A DNA stretch of 64,000 nucleotides from VAXT01 sp038040395 (lineage in GTDB: Bacteria > Actinomycetota > Thermoleophilia > Gaiellales > Gaiellaceae), in NCBI GenBank assembly GCA_038040395.1, contig JBBPIJ010000001.1, positions 62,001-126,000 on the forward strand, read 5' to 3'. Shown here piece by piece: positions 8,609 through 17,238 of this stretch (its first letter is position 1; each line of letters starts with the position of its first letter). Position numbers and translations under genes: made by a program. The notes beneath the pieces were generated by a model. It saw nothing but the letters and a program-made list of their open reading frames with translations. It had not been told where the DNA came from and did not search any database.

Positions 8609-9100
8609 CTATGCGCAGTCGCTGAGGCCCATGCCGCGTAGAAGGCGCTGAATGTCTTTGATCGTGGAGAGGCTTTCGCGTTCCGCTTGCAGCAAATCAG
8701 TTGAGTGAGCTTCGGTCCGCGGACCCGATCGCTTGTTGCGAAGATCCGCTTGGAGCTTCGCAACGGCCTGACCAAGGACCCTATTGCGGCGCGACAGGAT
8801 CTGACGGAGCTTCCTGAAATTCTTCAACGACGGTTGGAGGCTCCGCGGGGCCTGGAGTTTGGACAGTCGCGCCATCTGCTCTCGTCCAATTGCCTGGCCC
8901 TCCCTTAGCCACTGCGCATATCTCGTCGTTCCACTCGCGGGGGTCCGCCCTAGCCCGAGGCGTTTGGCGTCTGCTTCGCGGCAAATCGCGTTGCCTTTCT
9001 TCAGGTACTCCGATCTCGTCAATGGCCCTTCATGGTCACCGCTGTCCAAGCAACCGGCGAGGAGGAACAGAGCAGTTGCGATTACCGGCCAGCGTGCCAT
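8609..9100 (-). CDS. Putative lipoprotein of unknown function
   Basis: The protein has 163 residues. It begins with a short positive stretch, a hydrophobic segment and the lipobox ALFLLAGC, so it is probably lipid-anchored outside the membrane. The rest is helical and charged, beginning RSEYLKKGNAICREA and ending with a Cys (LSDC). Proteins starting RxEYxxxGNAICR recur in deep-branching actinobacteria in my recollection, but no function is known to me. It is convergent with the SDR (20-base gap) and lies just downstream of the oxidoreductase on the same strand. Confidence 0.65.
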   Translation of the reverse strand: MARWPVIATALFLLAGCLDSGDHEGPLTRSEYLKKGNAICREADAKRLGLGRTPASGTTRYAQWLREGQAIGREQMARLSKLQAPRSLQPSLKNFRKLRQILSRRNRVLGQAVAKLQADLRNKRSGPRTEAHSTDLLQAERESLSTIKDIQRLLRGMGLSDCA

Positions 9101-9110
9101 CGGCCTCCAT

Positions 9111-10055
9111 TTAGCCCATCGTCAGGACTATTTTCCCGAGCTGCTCGCCTGCTTCCATGCGCTCATGGGCTGCATGGGCCTCCGCGAGCGGAAAGACCTT
9201 GTCGATCACTGGGCGCGCCTTGCCGCTTGCGACCAGCTCGTAGACGCCCTCGAAGTCCTCTTTCGTCCCCATCGTCGAGCCGTAGATCGTTAGCTGCTTC
9301 CACCAGATCCGGTGCAGCGCCGCCGGCGGGTTCGGGCCGCTCGTCGCGCCGCAGACCGTGATACGCCCGCCCGTGCGGACGGCCTGGAGCGAGCGTTCCC
9401 AGGTTGCCTCGCCGACGTGCTCGATGACGACGTCCGCGCCGCGTCCTTCGGTTGCCTCCTTGACGGCCTCGACCACATCCTCCGAGCCGTGGTCGACCTT
9501 CACGTCGGCCTCGACCTTCGCCAGCTTCTCGGTACTCGACGACGTCACGATCGTCCGCGCTCCCAGCGCCCGCGCAATTGCGTTCGCCGCCGTTGCCAGC
9601 CCGCCGCCGATTCCCCAGACGAGCACCCACTCGCCCTCGCGTAACCCGGCCTTCGTCACGAGCATGCGGTAGGCGGTCTCGAAGACGAGCGGAAACGCGG
9701 CGGCCTCCTCGAAGCTCATCCCGTCGGGGATGGGGTACACGTTCGCCCGCGGCACCGCGATCAGCTCGGCGTGCGTCCCGTCCATGTGCTCGCCGATCAC
9801 GGTGATCTTCTCGCCGTGCTCGATGCCCGGATTGATGAGCACGCGCTGCCCGTCGGCGATCCCGGCGCCGTCGGCCCCGAGGATCCGCGGCTTGGGCACC
9901 GAGGGGCGGCCGCTCCGGATCCAGAGGTCGAGATGGTTGAGCGAGGCGGCGCGAAGCTCGACGAGGACCTCGTCGGGCCCCGGCTCGGGGTCGGGCGCAT
10001 CCTCGTAGCGGAGCACCTCGGGACCGCCGTCCTCGTGGATCCGGACCGCCTTCAT
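9111..10055 (-). CDS. MDR-family alcohol dehydrogenase / quinone oxidoreductase-like
   Basis: The protein has 314 residues, beginning MKAVRIHEDGGPEVLRYED as in quinone oxidoreductase-like medium-chain reductases. A GroES-like N-terminal half is followed by a Rossmann segment (GIGGGLATAANAIARALGA) and RGADVVIEHVG. I do not see the four-Cys structural zinc lobe, and the N-terminal region is short, so it is likely zinc-independent or poorly zinc-binding. The ATG at 10055 follows GGCGGA. A CATACC-N4-GGTATG palindrome lies about 90 bases upstream. The substrate is unknown. Confidence 0.8.
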   Translation of the reverse strand: MKAVRIHEDGGPEVLRYEDAPDPEPGPDEVLVELRAASLNHLDLWIRSGRPSVPKPRILGADGAGIADGQRVLINPGIEHGEKITVIGEHMDGTHAELIAVPRANVYPIPDGMSFEEAAAFPLVFETAYRMLVTKAGLREGEWVLVWGIGGGLATAANAIARALGARTIVTSSSTEKLAKVEADVKVDHGSEDVVEAVKEATEGRGADVVIEHVGEATWERSLQAVRTGGRITVCGATSGPNPPAALHRIWWKQLTIYGSTMGTKEDFEGVYELVASGKARPVIDKVFPLAEAHAAHERMEAGEQLGKIVLTMG

Positions 10056-10143
10056 TCCGCCGATCTTAGTGGCCGGGACCGCAGGCACATTGTCCGCCTG
10101 GACGGCTGCAAACACTGCGCATGCCCGCGTCCTCAGTCGGCCC

Positions 10144-10159
10144 CATACCAACCGGTATG
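10144..10159. promoter_or_regulatory. Possible TetR-type operator palindrome
   Basis: CATACC, four bases, then GGTATG form a perfect dyad between the divergent oxidoreductase and queG. The form is like operators of TetR repressors that use an ACCGGT-type centre. No TetR gene lies in the window, so the regulator would be encoded elsewhere. Confidence 0.35.
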
Positions 10160-10246
10160 AGGCCTCCCTGCGTCCTTGGCCTGCTTGGTTTTCACTCGCC
10201 CAGACGGGAATGAGCCCACGGTCGCGGCCACAGGCACAATGCGGGC

Positions 10247-11254
10247 GTGACAACCGCGGAACTCGAGCGGCTCGCGGGTGAGCTCGGGATCGACGTCGTC
10301 GGCGCCGCGCCCGCCGAGCCATATGACGAGACCGAGCGTCACATCCGGGAGCGCCGCGCGCGAGGCCTCTTTGCGGACATGCGGTTCACCATGGCGCGTC
10401 CAGAGGTCTCCTGTCACCCGGAGACGCTGCTGGCCGGGGCGCGGACCGTGGTCTCGGCAGCACTCTGCTACTACGCGGAGGAAGGCCCGCTCGAGCGTGG
10501 CGAAGGACGGCTCCCGCGCTACACGTGGTCCCACGCCTACGCCGACCTGCGAGAAAAGCTCGAAGCCCTCGGCCGGAGCCTCGGCGGCGAGTACCGGGTG
10601 CTCGTCGACGAGAACGACCACGTCGACCGCGAGGGAGCCGCGCGTGCCGGAGTCGGCTTCTACGGAAAGAACACGATGTTGATCACCCGCCGGCACGGCT
10701 CGTGGGTCGTGCTTGGCACGCTCGTCACCGCGGCCGAGATCGAGCACTCGCCGCGGCTCGAGCTCGACTGCGGGGCCTGCACCCTCTGCGTCGAGGCCTG
10801 CCCGACCGGCGCTCTCGATGAGCCGGGCGTGCTCGACTCCACGCGTTGCCTCTCCTACTGGACGCAGGCGCCGGGGCCGATCCCGGAGGAGTATCGGAAG
10901 CCGCTGGGCGCGCAGGTCTACGGCTGCGACATCTGCCAGGACGTCTGTCCCTGGAACCGAGGGATCGAGAAGCGGCGCGCCGGCGAGGCCCCGCCCGAGG
11001 ATGCCGAGCCGCACGTCTCCCTCGTCGAGTGGCTCGAGCTCGGAGACGAAGAGCTCCGGACGCGCTACGAACGCCTCTACTTCCCGCGGAAGGATCCCCG
11101 CTTCCTGCGCAGAAACGCGATGGTCGCAGTTGGAAATTCCGGCGACCCCGAGCATCGCTCCGCCGTCGAGGCCTACACGGGGGATTGCGATCCCCTCCTG
11201 CGCGAGCATGCCGAGTGGGCTCTCGCGCGGCTCGAGGAGCGGAACCGTCAGTAG
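10247..11254 (+). CDS. queG: Epoxyqueuosine reductase QueG
   Basis: A 335-residue iron-sulphur protein that reduces epoxyqueuosine to queuosine in tRNA, the last step of the pathway, using cobalamin. The first 4Fe-4S site is C175-x2-C178-x2-C181-x3-C185 (CGACTLCVEACP) and the second uses C201 and CDICQDVCP (227-235). The N-terminal cobalamin-binding part includes GADMRF-like FADMRF near residue 42. The C-terminus carries a HEAT-like LRRNAMVAVGNSG segment. Start is GTG. Its pathway partners queA and tgt lie 24 kb away. The histidine kinase gene starts on the next base after the stop. Confidence 0.95.
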   Translation: MTTAELERLAGELGIDVVGAAPAEPYDETERHIRERRARGLFADMRFTMARPEVSCHPETLLAGARTVVSAALCYYAEEGPLERGEGRLPRYTWSHAYADLREKLEALGRSLGGEYRVLVDENDHVDREGAARAGVGFYGKNTMLITRRHGSWVVLGTLVTAAEIEHSPRLELDCGACTLCVEACPTGALDEPGVLDSTRCLSYWTQAPGPIPEEYRKPLGAQVYGCDICQDVCPWNRGIEKRRAGEAPPEDAEPHVSLVEWLELGDEELRTRYERLYFPRKDPRFLRRNAMVAVGNSGDPEHRSAVEAYTGDCDPLLREHAEWALARLEERNRQ

Positions 11255-13077
11255 ATGAGCGTCGAACTACAGCGGCGCTGGCAGCTGGAGCGCTGGATCT
11301 CCTGGGTCCGGGTCGCCGCCGTTCCCTGGGCAATCCTCGAGGTCGGGCTTCTCTCCCCCGACTACCCCTCGGCGCGCTACGAGATCGCGGCCTGGGTGAC
11401 GACCGCCTTGCTCGCGTTGGGCGCGGGTGTCTTCTTCTGGGCAGATCGGCAGAGCATCGATGCCCGTGCACAGCGATTCGTTTGCTTTGGAAGCCTGGCG
11501 TTCAACACGGCGGTCATCTGGTCCTACGCGGCCGTCTACACCTACGAGTCGGGGACGCCGGCTCGCCAGCTGCTCTTCTTCCCAGTCGTCGAGGCGGCCT
11601 TGCGCTTCGGCCTGCTAGGTGGGCTCGTCATGCCTTTCGTCCAGCTCCCGGTGCTCCTCGCGACGGAGTGGTGGCGGGCCGATCGCTTCGACGGGCCTGC
11701 TTTCTCCGCCGACCACATCACGTTTCCGCTCGGGCTCCAGCTCGTGATGGGGGCGATCATCGGTTGGCTGGTCAACAGGCTGGGACGGGAGATGGTGGTC
11801 GCAGAAGGCCGTGCCGCGGAGGCGGAGATGCTTCAGAACAAGCTCGGCCGCAGAGTCGACCTGCTCGACGCCGCGAACCGCTGCGCCCGCGCGCTGGGCT
11901 CGTCGCTCGAGGTAGAGGAGGCGTTCGCGGCGTTCATCCGGGAGCTTCGCGGTCTCGTCCCGTTCGACCGTACGGCGATCGTCCTCGCGGACGAGGGTGC
12001 AGCCCGGGTGATAGCTGCGGCGGGCGCCGGCGCTGAGACGGTCTTCCCGCCCGGGTCCCGCCGGCCGCTCCAGGGCTCGCTGCTCGACGAGGTGATCAGG
12101 ACCGGTCAGACGGTCAATCGCAAGGACATGACCGATCAGAGCTACGCCGAGGAGGAGGAGTTCACCGAGCTCGGGCTGCGCTCCCGCCTGGCCGCTCCGC
12201 TCGTCGTCGGCCGCAGGACCGTCGGAATGGTCTCGCTCGTCCGCGTCGAGCCCGATGCCTTCAACGAGGACGAGGTCGAGCTCGTCTCGCTGCTCGGCCG
12301 ATTTCTCGGGAGCGCGGTCCAGAACATCAGGGCCTACGAGGCGGAGCGAGCCACGGTCGAGGAGCTGCGCCGGCTGTCAGCCCTGCGCGCGGACTTCGTC
12401 TCGATGGTCTCCCACGAGCTGCCGGAGCCCGATGGCCGCGGTGATCGGCTCCGCGAAGACCCTTCACCAGCGCTGGCGGGAGCTCACACCCGAACAGCGC
12501 GAGTCGTTCCTCGGGCTCATCGACCACGAGACGAACAGGCTGGCCGAGCTCGTGGGAGACGTGCTCGACACGTCACGCATCGAGTCGGGGAGCTTCAGCT
12601 ATAGCTTCGACGACGTCGATCTGGCCGAGCTCATCCAGGAGTCGGCGGCGGCGGCGCAGTCGGGGCAGGACGAGGGTCAAGATCAACGCGAACGTGCTCC
12701 GGCCGCTTCCCGTGCTCCGCGGAGACCGTGAACGGCTTCGGCAGGTGATCACGAACCTGCTCGACAACGCCGTCAAGTACTCACCGGCCGGGAGCGAGGT
12801 GGAGGTGAACGCGTTCGCCGACAACGGGCGCATCAGCGTCGAGGTGCGCGACCGGGGCCCAGGCGTAGCGCGTGAGCACCAGTTGCTCATCTTCGAGAAG
12901 TTCGGCCGGGTGAGCGGCGAGCACGCGAAGTCGGGCACAGGCCTCGGGCTCTTCATCGCCCGCTCGATTGCCCAGGCCCACGGCGGCACGCGCGAGGTGC
13001 ACTCGGCGCCGGCCGAGGGAGCGACCTTCGCGCTCGTTCTGCCGGTCGGGCCTAGGCCTTCGCCGCGAGACGGCTGA
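11255..13077 (+). pseudogene. Membrane-bound GAF sensor histidine kinase interrupted by two frameshifts
   Basis: Read across three frames this is one kinase of about 607 residues: about six membrane spans (residues 15-180), a GAF domain (about 205-370), the phospho-acceptor H-box SMVSHEL (His near residue 387) and an ATPase domain with NLLDNAVKYS and GTGLGLFIA. The first frame breaks after SHEL, where one extra C at about 12422 shifts RSPMAAVIG out of frame. A second break is an extra G in the GGG at 12674-12676, after which VKINANVLRPLP resumes. Removing one base at each point restores the family sequence. It is either a recent pseudogene or two sequencing errors. No partner regulator is adjacent. 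Confidence 0.8.
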
Positions 13078-15067
13078 GACGCAGCTCGCGTGCGAGTGCC
13101 TTCGCCCGCCGGGCGACCTGCTTGCGCAGAGTCTCGGGCTCGAGCAGGACAGCCTCGCCGCGGTCGCCGAGGATCTCGCCGACGAGCCATTCCTCGCTGC
13201 CTACCGCCTTGTCGGCCTGCGCGGCGCCGTCGGAGAGAGCATGCGCGCCCTCCTCGACCTTCCAGCGCGCGATCTTCTTCGAGTACCAGATGCTGGCCGC
13301 GACCGCGGCGCTGCTCAAGCGGTCCGGCTGGAATCCCTCCCGGCGCTCGAAGCCCTCCCGCTGTAGGCGGGCGCTGCGCATCCGGTCGAGGCGGAACGAG
13401 CGCTGGGCGTCACGCGTGCGATCCCAGGTGTGCACGTACCAGTTCGGAAGTTGCCGCTCGAGGAGGTAGGGCTCGACGATGCGCGTGGAAAGCGATTCCT
13501 CGCCCTCTTTCTGGTACTCGATCTCGACGAGTCGCTGCTGCCGGATCCCCTCGGTCAGAGACCCGACGAGCTTTTCCTCTGCGCGCGCCCCACGCGGCTC
13601 GGCCGTGTGCGGGAGATCGAACTGGCCGAAGGTCTCCTCGAGCTTGTGCCGCACCCGCTCGAGGGGAGTGTGCGCGTCGGCGGCGATCATCGGGCCGACG
13701 AACTCGAGAGCCAGGCGGATCGCGCGCGCCTCGAGCGGCGTCAACCTGGGCGGCGAGCGGAACGTATCGCCGAAGAGCTCCTTCTCCACGTGCACCTGGC
13801 CGTTCTGGAGCTCGGTGTAGACGGCGTAGCAGCCGCCTCCGAAGTTGACGAGGTTCAGGAGCTGGAGGTGCTCCTCGAGCGATTCGGGCGGGATGTGGAA
13901 CCGCTCGCTGATCTCCGCGGCCGGAATCACGGTCTGCGTGTCCTCGCCACAACGGGCGAGCAGGTAGGCGAGGAGTGCCTGAAGCAGGCCGAAGCGCTCC
14001 GGCGGCACCGGGCTCGCCGGCCGCTCCTCGGCTTCGACGTCTGCCTTCGTGGCCTCGGCCGCCACCTTGGGCAGCTTGCCGTCGTGCCGCTTGTGAACGA
14101 GGTCGAGGTCGTCCCGCACGAGCCGGCGTAGCTCCGGCGGCGCGAGTGGGATCGCGCGTCCGTCCTGGCGGAGGATCCACGCCGAGAGCTGCCCGAGGTC
14201 CGAGTAGTCCGTGACGAAGACGCCGTCCTCGATCCGCCCGTAGCGCCCGTAGACGCGGTCGACCCACCAGGCCGTGTCACCGCCGACCTCGATCCGCGCC
14301 TCGCCGGCGGTCTTCCCGACCTGCCAGGGCGGGCCGAGCCTGAACTCGTCCGCGTCGAATGCCTCGGGCAGCCGGAAGTCACGCTCGCGGCGGGTGGCGA
14401 GGCGGATATCGCCCCGGATGCGCGAGACGCGGAAGGTCTTGACCTTGTCGTCGTCGAGATCCAGGCCGACGACGTACCACTGACCCCGGTCGAAGAGGAG
14501 CGCGTAGGCGTTGACGGTCCGCTCCCGGAGATCGTCGCGGAGGATCGACCAGTACTCGAACTTGAGCGTTCGGTTCTTGGAGATCGCGCCCTCGAGCTTC
14601 GCGAGCCGGCCCGGAAGCTCGGGCGAGTAGCCGGGATCGTGCAGCTCGACCGAGCGAGCCGTCTCCGTGGGCGTCTCCTCGAAGCCGGGACGCCCGAGCG
14701 CGAGGTTCTGGAGGGCGAGACGCAGCGGCTCTGCGTAGGCGAACTGCCCTTCCAGCAGGTAGAGGCACGTCTGGAGAGCCGCAAGCTCTTCGTCGGTCAG
14801 CTCGAGCGGCGGAAGGAAGTATCGCTCCGAGCTCAGCCGGTAGAGCTCCTCCCCCGTGTGCTCGTCGCGCTGAGAGTCGAGCGGGACGCCGAGTGCGAGC
14901 AGCTCGGCCCGGTCGGAGTAGAAGCGCCGCGCGAACGCCTCGTCCGACATCTCCTGGTAGCCCTCGACGTTCTGCTTGACGTCCCGCGCGGTCAGCGGGC
15001 GGCGCTCGGCCATGAGGAAGGCGACGAGCGAGAGCTGGCGGATGAGCTTGTCGGTGTCGTGGGACAT
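13052..15067 (-). CDS. pafBC: Fused PafB-PafC-type WYL transcriptional regulator
   Basis: At 671 residues the protein is about twice a single WYL regulator and contains two copies of the HTH-WYL architecture. The first copy has a winged HTH near residues 8-60 and WYL motif GQWYVVGLDL near 195. The second has an HTH-like segment around 365-420 and PNWYVHTWDRTRDAQRSFRLDRM near 575. This matches PafB and PafC, which act as a heterodimer to drive the LexA-independent DNA-damage response in actinobacteria, where WYL domains sense single-stranded nucleic acid. It overlaps the kinase 3' end by 26 bases in convergent orientation. No proteasome genes are nearby. Confidence 0.85.
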   Translation of the reverse strand: MSHDTDKLIRQLSLVAFLMAERRPLTARDVKQNVEGYQEMSDEAFARRFYSDRAELLALGVPLDSQRDEHTGEELYRLSSERYFLPPLELTDEELAALQTCLYLLEGQFAYAEPLRLALQNLALGRPGFEETPTETARSVELHDPGYSPELPGRLAKLEGAISKNRTLKFEYWSILRDDLRERTVNAYALLFDRGQWYVVGLDLDDDKVKTFRVSRIRGDIRLATRRERDFRLPEAFDADEFRLGPPWQVGKTAGEARIEVGGDTAWWVDRVYGRYGRIEDGVFVTDYSDLGQLSAWILRQDGRAIPLAPPELRRLVRDDLDLVHKRHDGKLPKVAAEATKADVEAEERPASPVPPERFGLLQALLAYLLARCGEDTQTVIPAAEISERFHIPPESLEEHLQLLNLVNFGGGCYAVYTELQNGQVHVEKELFGDTFRSPPRLTPLEARAIRLALEFVGPMIAADAHTPLERVRHKLEETFGQFDLPHTAEPRGARAEEKLVGSLTEGIRQQRLVEIEYQKEGEESLSTRIVEPYLLERQLPNWYVHTWDRTRDAQRSFRLDRMRSARLQREGFERREGFQPDRLSSAAVAASIWYSKKIARWKVEEGAHALSDGAAQADKAVGSEEWLVGEILGDRGEAVLLEPETLRKQVARRAKALARELRLSRLAAKA

Positions 15068-15244
15068 GCGCGCCTGCCTATTCTCTCCGATGGGAGGGGG
15101 TTGTCACCGAAGGAAACACAGACCAATAGTTTGTAACAGCGGCCGAGAGGCGTTAGAGTGCACCGGAGCGCGAGACCGAAAGAGCATTAATCCGCGGTTA
15201 ACAGAGCTTTGCGGGGGATTAACAAGTTGAGAGGCACACTTGCA

Positions 15245-15694
15245 ATGGACGAGAGAGCCCTCCACATCCAGCACTGTATGTATCAGTACTCGCGAGCCAT
15301 TTATCGCACCATCAAGGACCTGGTCGATCCGTATGCTCCGGCTTCCGATCGCGCCGAGTACCGAAAAGCAGTGCTGGACGCATGCGAGCAGACGATGGAG
15401 CGGCTTGCGCGCGACCCGCAGTATTTCGCGAAGCCCGAACGGTCGCTCTTCCAGGACATCCGGCGCTATTTCCCGATCACGGCACAGGCTCAGGTCGCCT
15501 GGGCGGTGACCGAGGGCGTTACGGCCGCGGTCGCTTTCATCGAGGAGCAGATCGAGGCCGGCGCCTTCGACGGCGGGGTCCCGCGGTGCCACGCGACGAC
15601 GCGGAAGGGCAAGCCGTGTCAGCGGACCCCGCTGCCCGAGCGCGACTACTGCCCGTCGCATCAGCATCTCGAGCGCTCGCGCGTCGCGGCCTAA
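15245..15694 (+). CDS. Hypothetical protein with C-terminal zinc-knuckle (DUF5763-like)
   Basis: The protein has 149 residues. The first ~105 are helical (HIQHCMYQYSRAIYRTIKDL...). The C-terminus is a compact Cys/His motif: RCHATTRKGKPCQR, a spacer, then YCPSHQ. That Cys-x8-Cys and Cys-x2-His pattern resembles small zinc-knuckle domains. The ATG at 15245 has GAGAGG upstream; a TTG at 15209 is a longer alternative. It is divergent from the PafBC gene across a 177-base A+T-richer region and ends before a strong terminator. The function is not known; nucleic acid binding is a guess from the knuckle and context. Confidence 0.7.
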   Translation: MDERALHIQHCMYQYSRAIYRTIKDLVDPYAPASDRAEYRKAVLDACEQTMERLARDPQYFAKPERSLFQDIRRYFPITAQAQVAWAVTEGVTAAVAFIEEQIEAGAFDGGVPRCHATTRKGKPCQRTPLPERDYCPSHQHLERSRVAA

Positions 15695-15835
15695 CCAAGG
15701 CGCCTAAGGGCGCGCCGTCGCCCCGACAAAGAGGAGGCCGCAAGAAGACCGACCGTGGCATGGGCGGGCCAGTCGAGGCGTTCTCCCTCGGGAGGCGAGC
15801 TTTTAGTCGCGGAAAGTGCGAAGCACTTTGCGCGA

Positions 15836-15864
15836 GTCCCGGGCCCGTGGCCCGGGACCTTTCT
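15836..15864 (+). terminator. Rho-independent terminator-like hairpin
   Basis: GTCCCGGGCC and GGCCCGGGAC (15836-15845 and 15849-15858) form a perfect 10-bp stem with a three-base loop, followed by CTTTCT. It closes the zinc-knuckle gene. A second perfect hairpin, AAAGTGC-GAA-GCACTTT, lies just upstream at 15813-15829. Confidence 0.7.
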
Positions 15865-16603
15865 ATTGGACGATTTGGCGCGCGTAGGCCTGCGGGTAGG
15901 TCCCCTTGGCCGTCCCGAGGCCGGCTCTTGCTTCCTTCTCGGAGCTGAAGATCCCGCTGAAGACGACGAAGTAGCCCGCGTGCAGGCTCGAGAATTCGGA
16001 TGAGTTCAGGACGCCGACGTCGCTGAGGCCGGCGTCGATCCCCTTTTGCGCCTCACGGGTGGCGGCGGCCCGGCCCGCGCTTTGCGGGACCGAGGCGAGG
16101 ACGATCGTCCAGCCGTTCTGACCGGGCGGCCACTCCGTGAGCCCGCCGCCCGCTGCCGGTGGCGGCGGCGGCTCCGGCTCGGGAGTCGTGGGCTCCGTTG
16201 TCGTCGGCACCGAGTCAGTCGGCTCGGGGCCGGTCCCCGTCCCCGGCGGGAGCGGGTTCGTGCTCGTGGCGGCCGGAGGTGGCGAGTTGATCGCCGCCTT
16301 GGTGTTCGTCCCAGCGTCGTCGCTTCTCGCAGCGATGGCGACCCCGGCCGCGACCGTCGCGACGACGAGGGCTGCGAGCACGGGCCAGATCCAGTCGCCC
16401 GGATACCAGGGCACGCGCCGGCGCCAGGCTGTCGCCAGGACGGGGATCAAGCCCTGCGTCATGGGGAGGCGCAGGCCACACTCGAGGCAGTACTCCTGGA
16501 ACGGGTCGAAGGGTGTCCCGCAGCGCGGGCACTCGCCGCCGACGGCGTCAACCGGGGGCGGAGGCGGCGGCTGCTCGTCGGGTGGCTCGGGCGGCAGAGC
16601 CAC
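15863..16603 (-). CDS. Zinc-ribbon, single-span membrane protein with SPOR-like C-terminus
   Basis: The protein has 246 residues. The order is a proline-rich start, a zinc ribbon (CPRCGTPFDPFQEYCLECG, residues ~25-43), a single membrane span (WIWPVLAALVVATVAAGVAIAA) and a Pro/Thr/Ser/Gly linker. A C-terminal domain of about 80 residues (WTIVLASVPQSAGRAAA...GYFVVFSGIFSSEKEA) has the form of a SPOR domain, which binds denuded peptidoglycan glycans at division sites. The topology suggests a cytoplasmic ribbon and an external SPOR domain. Its partner zinc-ribbon gene ends two bases upstream. A role in envelope or division is inferred only from the SPOR resemblance. Confidence 0.75.
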   Translation of the reverse strand: MALPPEPPDEQPPPPPPVDAVGGECPRCGTPFDPFQEYCLECGLRLPMTQGLIPVLATAWRRRVPWYPGDWIWPVLAALVVATVAAGVAIAARSDDAGTNTKAAINSPPPAATSTNPLPPGTGTGPEPTDSVPTTTEPTTPEPEPPPPPAAGGGLTEWPPGQNGWTIVLASVPQSAGRAAATREAQKGIDAGLSDVGVLNSSEFSSLHAGYFVVFSGIFSSEKEARAGLGTAKGTYPQAYARQIVQ

Positions 16604-16605
16604 TC

Positions 16606-17175
16606 CTAGCCCTCCCAGGAATCGCGCGAGCGCTCCGCCTGGTGCATCGTCTTCTCGCCGTCGTCGGATTGCGCCTCGCCTTCAGGCGCCGCTTCCGGAA
16701 CGGGCGTGCCGCAGTTCGCGCAGAACTGAGCCTCGGCGGGAAGTGCGTTACCGCAGTTCGGACAGGAGACGACGGGCTCGGCGCCGACGGGCCGGCCGCA
16801 GTTCGCACAGAAGTGCGAGCCCCAGACGATGGGAGCGCCGCAGGTACAGCGGACGCCCAGGCCCTGCCGCCGGGCAGTGACGGTCGCCTCGAGCGTCTCG
16901 TCGATCTCGCGGAGGCGTTCCTCGACGGCGATCACCTCGAGACACTGCTCGACGAGGAGATCCTGCTTGAACTGGTCGCGGCGGTACATCTCGAGCATGA
17001 GCCCGCCGAGGTCGCGGATGCGTTCCTCGCGCGTGCGCACGAGCGCCCGGCGCTCGCGTCGGAGCGCGCCGGCCGCGGGAAGCCGCTTCGCCCGCGCCGG
17101 TGTTGGCGGGCCGCTTTCGCCGACCCCAGCCGGGGGCCGCCTTCGGAACCGGTCGGGCAGGGAAAGTCGTGCCAT
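16606..17175 (-). CDS. Double zinc-ribbon coiled-coil protein
   Basis: The protein has 189 residues. A basic N-terminus is followed by a long helical stretch (RTREERIRDLGGLMLEMYRRDQFKQ to LREIDETLEATV). Two zinc ribbons follow: CTCGAPIVWGSHFCANCG and CPNCGNALPAEAQFCANCG. The tail is acidic. It has no catalytic motif. It is co-directional with the SPOR-like gene, two bases away, so the pair is probably one transcript and may act together. The function is unknown. Confidence 0.7.
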   Translation of the reverse strand: MARLSLPDRFRRRPPAGVGESGPPTPARAKRLPAAGALRRERRALVRTREERIRDLGGLMLEMYRRDQFKQDLLVEQCLEVIAVEERLREIDETLEATVTARRQGLGVRCTCGAPIVWGSHFCANCGRPVGAEPVVSCPNCGNALPAEAQFCANCGTPVPEAAPEGEAQSDDGEKTMHQAERSRDSWEG

Positions 17176-17211
17176 CGGGCCGGGCGAGTCTATATGACCA
17201 ACCGGCGGCCC

Positions 17212-17237
17212 CAGGAGGGTTTCCGCAAACCCTCCTG
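17212..17237 (-). terminator. Stem-loop downstream of aldehyde dehydrogenase
   Basis: CAGGAGGGTTT (17212-17222) and AAACCCTCCTG (17227-17237) make a perfect 11-bp stem with a four-base loop, directly after the ALDH stop on the minus strand. No T-run follows, so termination may be Rho-assisted or the hairpin may block read-through into the zinc-ribbon pair. Confidence 0.55.
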
Positions 17238-17238
17238 C

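Noticed and set aside
12419..12676. Programmed frameshifting in the histidine kinase
   Set aside because: Two separate +1 insertions would need two independent recoding sites. No slippery sequence with a stop and stimulatory structure is apparent at either.
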